Shown in pieces: positions 9,401 through 17,684 of a stretch of 64,000 nucleotides of DNA (position 1 is the first letter of the stretch; each line of letters starts with the position of its first letter). Source of the stretch: Heliomarina baculiformis (GTDB lineage: Bacteria > Pseudomonadota > Alphaproteobacteria > Rhodobacterales > Rhodobacteraceae); contig NZ_JAIMIC010000001.1 of assembly GCF_019966545.1 (NCBI RefSeq), positions 1 through 64,000 on the forward strand, written 5' to 3'. The translations under genes and the position numbers were made by a program. A model generated the notes under the pieces. The model was not told where the DNA came from. It did no database searches and was given only the letters and a program-made list of their open reading frames with translations.

Positions 9401-10777
9401 GGGTTGAAGGGCAAAAGTGATCCTAGAATTGTGAAGCAGGAACTGGAAATTGCGCGAGCATCTGTCCACTGGAACGACGATATTTGGATGCATAAAAATG
9501 CGGGCCTTTTACACCCAATTCTCTGCGAAGATGCTGCTGAAATGGTGCTCCTTGATATGTCTACAGATCTTTCAAATCGAGTCACGGAATTTAATGAACG
9601 TGCGGATAACTGGACCGACTTGGCACTTTTTTCTCATCTTAATGAGGTTGGAGAACCGCGAAAACTACTGACAAGGGCAACCGCATGTCTCTTAGGTTAC
9701 GGGTATCGGAAAGACATGAGCGTTTTCGATATCCTTAGTTGCGTCAAGTATGTTCACGAGGTGGATGACTCGAAGACTGCTCTTTGGATCAAGAGAATCG
9801 CTCCTATCGTTTCAGAAATTTCAGAGTTCACTGATGGTGACGAAACCCGCCATGCTCGGAGTGAACTGATATCAGTTGTTGCAAAAACGTGCCCTTACTG
9901 GCTGCACACGTTCTATGCCTACCACCTCTCGATGGACGAGTGGTACCTCGCGGATGATTGCCTAAAACAACTCATCAGAGTTATCGATTTAGAAAGCCCT
10001 GAAGCTGCCGCTCTATGTGGAACTCTTATCGATCCAATCCAATTGAGTTCATTAGAAGAGCGCGCCAATAACGAGCCAGCGGCCAAAGCTCTTTTTGACA
10101 AGCAAGTTAAATTTCTTGGGGGTCGCCCTCGTAAAAAGGAGCGCAACTATGAGACGCCGGATTCTCCTCTTAACGATGCTGAGAAGGCTCTGTTGGCACA
10201 AGACCCCTGTAGATTTGAAGCCGCAGATTTCACAGGATTAGTTTCATCGATTTCCGGCCATGAATTTCCTTATGAGCATCGGAAAGATCAATTGGTTCGC
10301 TGGCTTCGCCATTGGCAGTCTGAAAAGAAGGCTCGGACAGCGCTTAAGTCAATCTGGGATGTCTTTGAAGATCAGAGCAACTCTTCAGAAGCCGACGAAG
10401 TGCTGGATGAAGCATTTCAAGTGAGCTTGGCTTCTGAGGGAAAGAAAGCAGCATACAAGTGGCTGGTGCTTGCCCAGGTTTATCGCCATGGATGGGCCAG
10501 TTACTGGTCTTCAAGCGAGGAAGTAGAACACCGCCTACGAGTATGTGCAGAAACCTACCCCCAAAAGTGGCTGGAGTTTATCCGCGATAGTTCAGTGCCA
10601 AATCCTCGCTATGCCAGTGCAGAGACCGATTTCTCTGTGGGTGCAAAACGGCTTGTTCGCTTTTTGCTGTTCGCTAATCAGACAGATATTGCCTCCTCTA
10701 TCGTAGACACCTTGATTGATGATCTGGCCTTACAAGTTCAGGACCAGCCAATCCCGGAGCTGAAATGGCTGACTTGA
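6404..10777 (+). CDS. STAND/NACHT-like NTPase with N-terminal PD-(D/E)xK nuclease-like domain
   Basis: This 1457-residue protein starts at GTG 6404, with AAGGAA 7 bases upstream. Residues 1-120 resemble the DUF4297/Cap4-type nuclease fold: GYEYQD (16-21), E44, D54-D55 and the Q69-V70-K71 strand. Residues about 265-480 form a P-loop NTPase of the STAND class: Walker A GTPGRGKST (274-282), Walker B LYLVVDGLDH (364-373), a sensor-like IVGTQR segment, and GGHPLHL, the GxP motif of the winged-helix region. The remaining 950 residues are helical repeats without a recognised motif and may sense a phage component. Nuclease-STAND proteins act in anti-phage defence (Avs-like logic): the C-terminal part binds a viral protein, NTP-dependent assembly activates the nuclease. 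It overlaps the next gene by 13 bases. AT-rich composition and location at a tRNA-bounded island support acquisition. The nuclease assignment is by motif and needs a profile search. Confidence 0.75.
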   Translation: MAANKRIKPTAITRAGYEYQDLVGIEMLIRHYRDPNLFEWVQIESDDQNAKALDDVVALRKDGSVEYVQVKFTVNSEEYFLDWDWLLGKTGKGSSMLDKWAKSFRKAKAFGPIYSAKLKTNRVPTDTLAACMASNKVLLEKLDLKTRALVEAECGGPAEAADFFANFEFTSAMPDLEHFEVQLRDQLVPTDTDQSGWLLLKDNVTRWAILKKEPFPDGCIQRDHVVRLISKKRPKPIRQNFLVPPDYTPPEDGIDAGIRSRIKESATPITVLWGTPGRGKSTYLSHLTQSLQSKGEVVVRHHYFLSLEENSANRASFADVAASLIHQLKSSYPRHTSGLEDDPEKLRSGLSHVAKSLGSEGKRLYLVVDGLDHVYRDTSRTDQLDHLFNIVFPLPEHLTLIVGTQRVSDDKLPQKLLLNASDDDWIEIPRMSEVAVGHWLKGQNRARPLALKWEGRETEEISKISKTLFEISGGHPLHLIYAYEALVRSGKPIDSSDVKALPSCPDGDIRSYYKSLWLKISPPAKQVLHMLAGSGFHWPASGIRDCIGDFHEVEFLLEPHNSGLRPFHESIFAWLRSRDDHENKFQALRPKIIEWLENNAPEYWRWGWLWLTQAASGNYSPLINGAELSWAADSLAKGWPEQQIANILACAEKHTFEKGDLASIVKLRSIKTRVMNAREYQSQDFGKYLSTALTISKNQQQSLNLLDDLSSLSSDELVALARYGPQSTQVDTREACRTEFERRINTWIQLRHKTGSDFVTLTHRCLEVAVFQGRPEVAKVLKFLNGFKNPSSHLGHYVEELGKLNDLEALVEVSEHLKDGNHEKLRLEIDRKILRSALFIGADPMEFLNLDYGSLPPDITSWAAYENESVANQAHPMVVPEDFMQERTSTTERGRLAVTFCEYFWTALHFALTPECDWKQFYPSLERGTLAFVDDALDCLKQLAIELVSGDLPWEYSAAFLAASNVPEVGFAGSAESQHVHYLGFRNALWSIAWDIHLMGLKGKSDPRIVKQELEIARASVHWNDDIWMHKNAGLLHPILCEDAAEMVLLDMSTDLSNRVTEFNERADNWTDLALFSHLNEVGEPRKLLTRATACLLGYGYRKDMSVFDILSCVKYVHEVDDSKTALWIKRIAPIVSEISEFTDGDETRHARSELISVVAKTCPYWLHTFYAYHLSMDEWYLADDCLKQLIRVIDLESPEAAALCGTLIDPIQLSSLEERANNEPAAKALFDKQVKFLGGRPRKKERNYETPDSPLNDAEKALLAQDPCRFEAADFTGLVSSISGHEFPYEHRKDQLVRWLRHWQSEKKARTALKSIWDVFEDQSNSSEADEVLDEAFQVSLASEGKKAAYKWLVLAQVYRHGWASYWSSSEEVEHRLRVCAETYPQKWLEFIRDSSVPNPRYASAETDFSVGAKRLVRFLLFANQTDIASSIVDTLIDDLALQVQDQPIPELKWLT

Positions 10778-12240
10778 CCTCCCATGGATTGAACATTTTT
10801 TCGTTTCTGACGCAACGGCTGAGCTGGCCTGTGCCTATGGTCAGGTGGAAAGCTGGGCGGGAAATCCGAGATTTATTGGAGAATGAGTTAACCCGTGACC
10901 GAATGACTAGTCAGCTCTTTGAAACGTTGGACGCGTGTAGAACAGAATCTGAAGTTTGCTCAATCTTGAATTTGTTCCTTCTAACGAAAAAGGACGCGCG
11001 TCCCGAAAGATCTGCCTTGATAAGTCACATAGGTCATCCTTCAATCTTGGCCGATTACATACTGGAGCGCATGTACGGGTGGGGGAAAGGAATAGGCCGA
11101 TGGCTTACAGCACACTCAGGACAAGCACCCTTGGGCTTCACCGAAAGTAATTATTTTAAGGAACACAAAACCGCGCATGTGCCGCCAGTGTTTTGGCATC
11201 GCTTGAAGGAGCTTGAGGATCAAACTCACCTACCTTTCGTTAGGCAATGGGCGTTTGAATGGGAAACTTTGTGCGAACGTACAGGAACGCGTTTCACAAG
11301 ATACCCCGATTATTTCGACGATGTAATGGAAAGGCGTTCGGGCATAGTTGGGCAATATCAACAGGGGCAGACTGAAGTTTTGCGTTCCGCGCATATTCGT
11401 ACTTTTGCACTTGCGGTCAGCAAATGGAACATGCCGCAGGAGCGGGCGATGGATGAGCTCTTTGACCATATCCCCGCGATTTCTGGGCTGTTTGATCTTG
11501 AGCCTGTCGAAAAACCTAGTTGGCTTGAAAACTTCCCTCACGACTGCCTGGACGATGGTGTAGATCTAAAAGCAGTTGTGCAGGGGTTTGTAGCGAAGAT
11601 ACGGGGCGCTGATAAACAAGTCCTTTCTTTTACTAGCCCGTTCGAGATTGACGATGCCAACTACGGACATGTTCAGCTTAGCGCATTTCTTGCGACAGAT
11701 GATTTTGTCCTTAAGGACAAAGATAGCCTGTTTGAGCCTAATGCATTTTGCGACGCTCGGGCGAATTTAACGATTGAGACTGTGTGGCCGAACGAACCAA
11801 TTGAGGCCTTTAGTTTTAAGGGTAGAACTGGTCGAGCCGTACCAATTTGCCATGGAATACTTCCCGTTCCACACGGACATTGGCTGGGTCACAATTTCAG
11901 CACAGGTATTCCCGTTTTGGCGAGCTATTGCTTAGAGGGTACTAAAAATCTACGCGTTCGCAACGGTGCGCTTGAGTTAGTGGTTGACGGCACCCTCACA
12001 TCTGAAACCTCGATCTGGCACTCTTCTTGGTCACCGCACTATGCACGGGACGGTGGACACACTCGAAACGGTGTGTGCGTGAAGGCATCATCTAATGATC
12101 TTAAAGGCGTTTTAGAGGGTCGGCCCCACGACCTCAAACTTGGTTGGTTGTTAAAGGTAAAAGTCTGGAAACGTGACAAAGAGTACGGCGACTATGAGCT
12201 GAAAGATCGGCAGGTATTTGTGTTTAATGATGAAATTTGA
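10765..12240 (+). CDS. Unknown partner protein of the STAND NTPase
   Basis: A 491-residue protein of no family I recognise. Its ATG lies within the end of the NTPase gene (13-base overlap), so the two are translationally coupled and probably made together. The N-terminal 120 residues look helical and resemble HEAT-like repeats (PVPMVRWKAGREIRDLLENE), in continuity with the helical tail of the upstream protein, while the C-terminal 150 residues are rich in beta strands with conserved-looking WHSSW and KLGWLLKVKVWKR segments. This could be a sensor, an inhibitor or an effector of the NTPase, or a split-off C-terminal part of one ancestral protein. No signal peptide or membrane segment. The pair has the same composition and orientation. 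Confidence 0.6.
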   Translation: MADLTSHGLNIFSFLTQRLSWPVPMVRWKAGREIRDLLENELTRDRMTSQLFETLDACRTESEVCSILNLFLLTKKDARPERSALISHIGHPSILADYILERMYGWGKGIGRWLTAHSGQAPLGFTESNYFKEHKTAHVPPVFWHRLKELEDQTHLPFVRQWAFEWETLCERTGTRFTRYPDYFDDVMERRSGIVGQYQQGQTEVLRSAHIRTFALAVSKWNMPQERAMDELFDHIPAISGLFDLEPVEKPSWLENFPHDCLDDGVDLKAVVQGFVAKIRGADKQVLSFTSPFEIDDANYGHVQLSAFLATDDFVLKDKDSLFEPNAFCDARANLTIETVWPNEPIEAFSFKGRTGRAVPICHGILPVPHGHWLGHNFSTGIPVLASYCLEGTKNLRVRNGALELVVDGTLTSETSIWHSSWSPHYARDGGHTRNGVCVKASSNDLKGVLEGRPHDLKLGWLLKVKVWKRDKEYGDYELKDRQVFVFNDEI

Positions 12241-12665
12241 AAACGAAAGCCAAAAATCTCACGCCGGTTTGTCGTACCCGTGTGCCTGTGATTTGAGTGA
12301 GAGTTGACGGTTGTGTCCGCTTCCACGGTTGATGATTTTGGGCTCGCGACTACAGCGAACTTCCGCTTTCCGCCCTTTTAACCGCAAGAACTCCTGCCAA
12401 AGATTTAGATGCCAGCGTCATTTAGACCGGACAACTCTGACATCGAAACCATTGTTCAGACCAATCAAAAAGTACTTGTTTCCAATACCTTGCAAACAGC
12501 GTCGCAAAATAGCGTAGTCAACAGCTTCAGAGAATTCCGGTGTCGGAGAACGCTTTTGTCCGAATTTCACTCCGAACCACGCAACAGCCAAAATTCTATA
12601 ACCCTCTAATACAAGGGAAAAATCCGAAAGCGCTGAGCGTTGGAGAAAGTTTGCATCGAGGCAAG
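12241..12665. other. Island end next to tRNA-Ser, no gene
   Basis: About 425 bases between the partner protein and the 3' end of tRNA-Ser. I find no convincing gene; the frames that cross it lack ribosome binding sites and continue into the tRNA. An integration site would be expected at its right edge. I looked for a copy of the tRNA 3' end farther left in the window and saw none, so the other attachment site, if there is one, is outside the window or lost. Confidence 0.5.
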
Positions 12666-12755
12666 TGGCGGAGAGACAGGGATTCGAACCCTGGAGACGG
12701 TCTCCCGCCTACACACTTTCCAGGCGTGCGCCTTCGACCACTCGGCCACCTCTCC
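12666..12755 (-). tRNA. tRNA-Ser (GGA anticodon)
   Basis: Read on the minus strand, the sequence starts GGAGAGGTGGCCGAG, has the anticodon loop CTGGAAA (anticodon GGA), a long variable arm typical of serine tRNA, the T loop GGTTCGAATCC, and ends with TCTCTCC, discriminator G and an encoded CCA. The seven-pair acceptor stem closes with one G-U pair. Its 3' end faces the AT-rich accessory block, as expected when an integrative element uses the tRNA gene as its target. Confidence 0.97.
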
Positions 12756-12905
12756 GTAGGGCGGGTATTTGCCGGAACACTTGCCCCATTGCAAGGAGAA
12801 ATCGGTAAAAATTCCGGGCAATCCGCGCTTTCTTTCGCGTGCACCGCCGCGCAAGGGACATGGGGTCGCCCGAAGGTAATGCCCCAGCCCCACCCGGCTA
12901 CCGGC

Positions 12906-15317
12906 TCAGGAAGACTGCGCAGCGGCGTCCGGCTCTTCCGGTCCTTCCGGGGTCTGGTTCGCTCCAGTCCCTTCTGCCCCGGTCCCGCTTTCCTGCGGCT
13001 CGGGGCGCTGGTTCAGCGCCTCGGGGTTACGCAGCCAAACGTCCCGCTGGGCAAAGGGAATCTCGATGCCTTCTTCAACGAACCGGGCAGCGATATGGTG
13101 GTTCATCTCCGAGTGCACATTCATCACCCAGTTCACATCGCGCAGGATGGCGCGGATCTCGAAATCGAGACTGTCGGCGCCGAACCCCTTGAACAGAATA
13201 TTGGGCGCGGGATTTGCCAGAACCATCGGGTGGTCATTGGCGATCTCGCGCAGGATCTCCTCGACCCGGCGCGTATCGGTGCCATAGGCCACGCCCACCG
13301 GCACGATCACCCGGCCAATCGTGTTGCCCCGCGTGAAGTTGGTCACCGTTCCGGAAATGAAATCCGAGTTCGGCACGATCACATCCGTGCGGTCAAAGGT
13401 CTCGATCCGTGTCGAACGCACCGAGATATCGCGCACATAGCCCATCTGGCCATTGACCTCGATCCAGTCGCCCTTGCCGATGGGACGTTCGATCAACAGG
13501 ATGATGCCTGAGACGAAATTCGACACGATGTTCTGAAGACCGAAACCGATACCGACGGAAAGCGCACCGGCCACATAGCCAAGCGCGGTGAGGTCGATGC
13601 CCGCCGTGGTGATCGCCACCAGCGCCGCGATGGCGATCCCGACATACCCGATCCCCGACAGCACCGCCGTCTGCCCGCCCGCATCCATCTTGGTCTTGGG
13701 CAGGATAGAGCTGCGCAGCGCCCCCTGCAGCATCCGGGTCAGCATGTAGCCGATGGTAAAGACCACCGCGAAGGTCAGGAAATCGGTGGGCGAAATCCGG
13801 CTGTCCCCAATGGCAAAGCCCTCCTGGAACCTCGCCCAGACCTCGGTCAGGTCGGCCAGACGCGCGCCCCAGATGAGCGCCAGCAGCGGCAGCGCCAGCA
13901 CCGCCACAAGGAACCCCGCCAGAACCGGCACAAGCCCTGTCTGCTCGGACTCGCTGGCCCCAGTGGCAAGATAGTAAAGGTCGTAAATCAGCCGCTGAAT
14001 GATCGTGACGACACCGGCAAGGAACAACGTCCCAACCGCCGGGTAGACCAGCGCATTCGCCGCTGCGCCGTAGCCGATGGCCGCCATGATCGGCGCGACG
14101 ACGCCGACCGCCATGGCCATGCGCCCCAGCGCCCAGATCACCCGGTCGAGGAACCCGATCTCATCTCCCTCCTCCGTTCTGCCGCTGGGCAGGATATGGG
14201 CAAGCACCTGCCCAAGCCGGAAGATCGCGATCGAGGTCAGAACGAGGATCGGGAAATCGAGAAGGTAACGCGTATTATCCGTGTATTCCCCGACATCACT
14301 GATCGTGCTGATGAAATCATGCGCCGCCAGCATCACGCCCAAAACGACGCTCAGAAACCGGGCCTGCTTGCGGTCTGACGGTTCCAGCTTGACCGTGGCC
14401 GTCGCATCCGAGCGCGAAAACACCTGTTCCGCCATCCACCACATCAGCAGGATCAGGGTAATCCACGCCGGTATCTGCTGGACCACGGGCTCGGTGATCG
14501 GCGCGAGAAGCCCCATGTTGTTGATCGCGGTGGTCACCATCGCCACGCCAAGCATCGGCAGAATGATCTGCCCAAGCGAGGTCAGGAAACTGAACACCCC
14601 TGCCCCACGGCGCGATTCCAGCCGCAGGTGGTTCGACAGACGGGTCGCCCAGGACCGTCCGCGCGCGGTTAGCACAAGGCCCAGCACCAGCACCAGCAGG
14701 GATACCGGCAGATCGCCCCAGAACTTGCGCCTGAAATCTTCCGAACGCCAGTTGTCGATGGAATCCTCGGCCAGTGACTGAACATTGCTGCCGAATGCAC
14801 CGGCCACCACGCCCCAGCGGGCCGGGTTCAGCGGACTTGGCCCAAGCTGCAACAACTGGTCCGCGCGCCTTTCGCGGATGATATTGTCGATCTCGCCGAT
14901 CAGCCCGTTGGCAAGGCTATAGGCCTCTTCCGCATTCAAGACCGGCGCTTTGAGTTGCGCCATCTGATCGTTGAGTTGCTCGCGCCGCGTCGCCACTTCA
15001 CCGGGCTCCGGCGCGTCGCCCTTCTCGACATCGGGGGGCGGGCCAAGCGCATTAATCTGGCTTTGCAAGGTGCTGATACGAGAGGAATTTATCCCCTCGG
15101 CAGCCAGAAATTTCTCGCGCCAATCGGCAAGCTGCGACCGCAGGGTCTCCAGCGTTTCATCCGAAGCCTGGTCAGCCTGAATCAGGTTTTCCGCCCGGTC
15201 GGCCAGAACCTGCCAGGCATCGTAATCGGGGGCCTGCTGCGCCTGAACCGCGCCGCCAAAACCTAGGACAAGCAGACACAGGAAACCGGTGACGGCGGAA
15301 AGCAGGCGATAATGCAT
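12906..15317 (-). CDS. Large MscS-family mechanosensitive channel
   Basis: An 803-residue inner-membrane protein. A signal peptide (about 1-26, ending AVQAQ) leads to a periplasmic helical region (about 30-190, DUF3772-like, with coiled-coil propensity), then about ten or eleven membrane segments (about 200-570) and the MscS core (about 575-740) with the pore helix GALSVGIGFGLQNIVSNF followed by the IERPIGKGDWIEV beta domain. The last 50 residues are a Pro/Glu/Gly-rich tail. It resembles the MscK/YbiO type of large channels, which release solutes on hypo-osmotic shock. It is 11 bases after cysK on the same strand but functional coupling is not evident. Confidence 0.92.
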   Translation of the reverse strand: MHYRLLSAVTGFLCLLVLGFGGAVQAQQAPDYDAWQVLADRAENLIQADQASDETLETLRSQLADWREKFLAAEGINSSRISTLQSQINALGPPPDVEKGDAPEPGEVATRREQLNDQMAQLKAPVLNAEEAYSLANGLIGEIDNIIRERRADQLLQLGPSPLNPARWGVVAGAFGSNVQSLAEDSIDNWRSEDFRRKFWGDLPVSLLVLVLGLVLTARGRSWATRLSNHLRLESRRGAGVFSFLTSLGQIILPMLGVAMVTTAINNMGLLAPITEPVVQQIPAWITLILLMWWMAEQVFSRSDATATVKLEPSDRKQARFLSVVLGVMLAAHDFISTISDVGEYTDNTRYLLDFPILVLTSIAIFRLGQVLAHILPSGRTEEGDEIGFLDRVIWALGRMAMAVGVVAPIMAAIGYGAAANALVYPAVGTLFLAGVVTIIQRLIYDLYYLATGASESEQTGLVPVLAGFLVAVLALPLLALIWGARLADLTEVWARFQEGFAIGDSRISPTDFLTFAVVFTIGYMLTRMLQGALRSSILPKTKMDAGGQTAVLSGIGYVGIAIAALVAITTAGIDLTALGYVAGALSVGIGFGLQNIVSNFVSGIILLIERPIGKGDWIEVNGQMGYVRDISVRSTRIETFDRTDVIVPNSDFISGTVTNFTRGNTIGRVIVPVGVAYGTDTRRVEEILREIANDHPMVLANPAPNILFKGFGADSLDFEIRAILRDVNWVMNVHSEMNHHIAARFVEEGIEIPFAQRDVWLRNPEALNQRPEPQESGTGAEGTGANQTPEGPEEPDAAAQSS

Positions 15318-15328
15318 GTGATCAGGTC

Positions 15329-16363
15329 TCAGCTATCCACAAAGACGCCGGGGATCGACGCAGGCGCACGATCCATCCACGACGGCACCGGCAGTCCTTT
15401 TTCGGTCAGGAACTCTGGGTTGAACAGTTTCGACTGATAGCGCGTCCCATAATCGCACAGGATCGTCACTATGGTCTTGCCCGGCCCCAGATCCTTGGCC
15501 ATGCGCACCGCGCCCGCGATGTTGATGCCGCTCGATCCGCCGACGCAAAGCCCTTCCTCGGACAGCAGGTCAAAGACGTATGGCAGCGCCTCTTCATCCG
15601 GGATCTGGTAAAGCATGTCGGGCCGGAACCCTTCGAGGTTGGCGGTGATCCGCCCCTGCCCGATGCCTTCGGTGATCGAATTGCCCTCGGGCTTGGCCTC
15701 GCCCTCCTTATACAGGCTGTAGACGCCCGACCCCATCGGATCGGCCAGACCGATCTTGACGCCCTTGGGCTGCAGGGCCATGCCGACCCCGGCCAGCGTA
15801 CCGCCCGACCCGACCGAGCAGATGAACCCGTCGACCTTGCCGTCGGTCTGCTCCCAGATCTCGGGACCGGTGCCTTCGACATGTGCCTGCCGGTTTGCGG
15901 TATTGTCGAACTGATTGGCCCAAATCGCGCCTTTTGGTTCGGATTGTGCAAGCCTTTCGGCCAGTCGCTGTGAGTAACGCACGTAGTTATTTGGATTTTT
16001 GTAAGGCGCTGCAGGCACCTGAACCAGCTCGGCACCGGCCAGACGCAGCATATCCTTCTTTTCCTCGGACTGGGTTTCCGGGATCACGATGACCGTCTTG
16101 AACCCCATCGAGGCGCCGACCAGCGCCAGCCCGATCCCGGTGTTCCCGGCCGTGCCTTCGACGATAGTGCCACCCGGCTGCAACTCCCCGCGTGCCATCG
16201 CGTCACGAATGATGAACAGCGCGGCGCGGTCTTTGACCGATTGACCGGGGTTCAGGAACTCGGCTTTGCCGAATATCTCGCACCCGGTTTCCTCGCTCGC
16301 CTTCCGCAGGCGGATCAGGGGTGTGTTTCCTACGGCTTCTGCCAGATCACGTGAGATACGCAT
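15329..16363 (-). CDS. cysK: Cysteine synthase A
   Basis: O-acetylserine sulfhydrylase, 344 residues, making cysteine from O-acetylserine and sulfide with PLP. The PLP lysine is K44 in NPGQSVKDRAA, the substrate loop is EGTAGNTGIG and the phosphate-binding loop is GSGGTLAG. The protein is somewhat longer than the E. coli CysK (323) and is of the type found in Rhodobacteraceae. It lies downstream of trgB on the same strand. In Rhodobacter sphaeroides trgA, trgB and cysK form a locus for high-level tellurite resistance, and this order (trgA, trgB, cysK) is the same here. Confidence 0.93.
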   Translation of the reverse strand: MRISRDLAEAVGNTPLIRLRKASEETGCEIFGKAEFLNPGQSVKDRAALFIIRDAMARGELQPGGTIVEGTAGNTGIGLALVGASMGFKTVIVIPETQSEEKKDMLRLAGAELVQVPAAPYKNPNNYVRYSQRLAERLAQSEPKGAIWANQFDNTANRQAHVEGTGPEIWEQTDGKVDGFICSVGSGGTLAGVGMALQPKGVKIGLADPMGSGVYSLYKEGEAKPEGNSITEGIGQGRITANLEGFRPDMLYQIPDEEALPYVFDLLSEEGLCVGGSSGINIAGAVRMAKDLGPGKTIVTILCDYGTRYQSKLFNPEFLTEKGLPVPSWMDRAPASIPGVFVDS

Positions 16364-16500
16364 GGCGTTCCTTTCCTATCTTCAGCAAAGGTGTAGCCCT
16401 GCTGACGCCCGATCTCAAGCGATCAACGCGCGCCAGCGGCTTTGCCCCGCGAACGGTTTATCGCGAAACCGCGCTCTGCAAGGTATTCCCGTTCCGCCTT

Positions 16501-16524
16501 GCTGACAGTCACAAAACTGTCAGC
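16501..16524. terminator. Stem-loop between trgB and cysK
   Basis: A perfect 9-bp inverted repeat (GCTGACAGT / ACTGTCAGC) with a 6-base loop lies 33 bases after the trgB stop and upstream of cysK. There is no T-run, so it may be an attenuating hairpin or a protein-binding palindrome rather than a standard terminator. Confidence 0.4.
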
Positions 16525-16556
16525 CCCGGATGCCGGTCAATCCCGCGATGCTTTTC

Positions 16557-17666
16557 CTAAATGCCCGCCTCGGCCCGCAACCTGTCACGGTGGCGCGACA
16601 GCCAGAGCGAGGTCGTGACCAGCGGCATGTCCCGATGCCGTTCCGCATCGATATCCGCGATCAGCTCGTCAAAGCTCACCAACCGGCTCACAAGGTCTTC
16701 GCCCTCGCTTTCCAGACCGCCCCCGCCTTCGGGGCGATCCTCGAGGTCGCAGATTCCGATGAACAGGTTAAGAAACTCCCCGGAAGACCCTGTAGAAGAA
16801 TAACATTTTCCCGCCGCGTGCAACTGACGAACCGTCAGCCCGGCCTCTTCGTGCGCCTCGCGCCGCGCGGCCTCTTCAGCGGTTTCGCCCGGGTCGACCA
16901 GACCGGCAACCGGCTCCCAGATCCACGGGTCCGGATCGCCCAGCATAAAGACCGGCGCGCGGAACTGCTGCACCAGCAGCACTCGGTCGCGCAGCGGATC
17001 ATAGGGCAGCACGACAGCCGCCTCGCCCACCATCAGCGCGCCACGGTTAAGCACATCGCTCATGCTCCCGTCATGGCGACGAAACTGCAGGTCCATCTCT
17101 TCCATCGTGAAGAAGTTCATATAGGGCCGGTGATGCGCATGCACCTTCACGTCCTGCGCCAGATCCCAGTCGGTGCTGGCGGGACGTCGCCGGGCGACCA
17201 TCCGCGCATGGGCCCGGATCGAGATCGGCGTGAACCGTTTTACCATCTCCTCGGCGCTTATCCGGCCATACCAAGCCATGATCTCTACCGCGGCGATCAT
17301 CTGCAGTTCGGCCCATTTCTCTTGCCAGTCCGCAAGCAGCCATGGCGCGCCCGGCTCCCAGCGGTCGGTAGCCGCAAAGAACACCAGAGCCCGATCCCCG
17401 CCGACAAGCTGCACAGGCTCAAGGTCGTAATCGAACGCCCCCTCATAGAACCGCAGCCGCGCCACGTCCTCATCGCTCAACCCACGGGCCAGCAGCCCCT
17501 CGGCCCGCGCGCCCGGACGAGCGACGATAATCGGAAAGGCTTCACCCGCCGCCCAAAAGGCCGCGTGATCCTCAAGCACGGCGGGCGCGGTCTTGACGGC
17601 ATGGCCAAGAACGCGCTCAAGCAGCGGCAGATGGCACAGCGTGCCATAGAAAAACAGGTCTGACAT
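16557..17666 (-). CDS. trgB: TrgB: gamma-glutamylcyclotransferase-like plus NUDIX hydrolase
   Basis: A two-domain protein of 369 residues. The N-terminal part (about 1-130) has the FFYGTL motif of the gamma-glutamylcyclotransferase-like (GGCT/AIG2) fold. The C-terminal part (about 190-369) is a NUDIX hydrolase of the ADP-ribose pyrophosphatase type; its Nudix box GLVDPGETAEEAARREAHEE follows the Gx5Ex7REUxEExGU pattern fully. TrgB of Rhodobacter sphaeroides contributes to tellurite resistance, and the same arrangement with trgA upstream (18-base gap) and cysK downstream occurs here. The natural substrate is not known; ADP-ribose is likely. Confidence 0.88.
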   Translation of the reverse strand: MSDLFFYGTLCHLPLLERVLGHAVKTAPAVLEDHAAFWAAGEAFPIIVARPGARAEGLLARGLSDEDVARLRFYEGAFDYDLEPVQLVGGDRALVFFAATDRWEPGAPWLLADWQEKWAELQMIAAVEIMAWYGRISAEEMVKRFTPISIRAHARMVARRRPASTDWDLAQDVKVHAHHRPYMNFFTMEEMDLQFRRHDGSMSDVLNRGALMVGEAAVVLPYDPLRDRVLLVQQFRAPVFMLGDPDPWIWEPVAGLVDPGETAEEAARREAHEEAGLTVRQLHAAGKCYSSTGSSGEFLNLFIGICDLEDRPEGGGGLESEGEDLVSRLVSFDELIADIDAERHRDMPLVTTSLWLSRHRDRLRAEAGI

Positions 17667-17684
17667 GAAAACTCTCCCGCTGGA

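Noticed and set aside
12540-13511. A 323-residue plus-strand frame across the tRNA-Ser and MscS genes
   Set aside because: It runs antisense through known features and has no codon signature of a gene.
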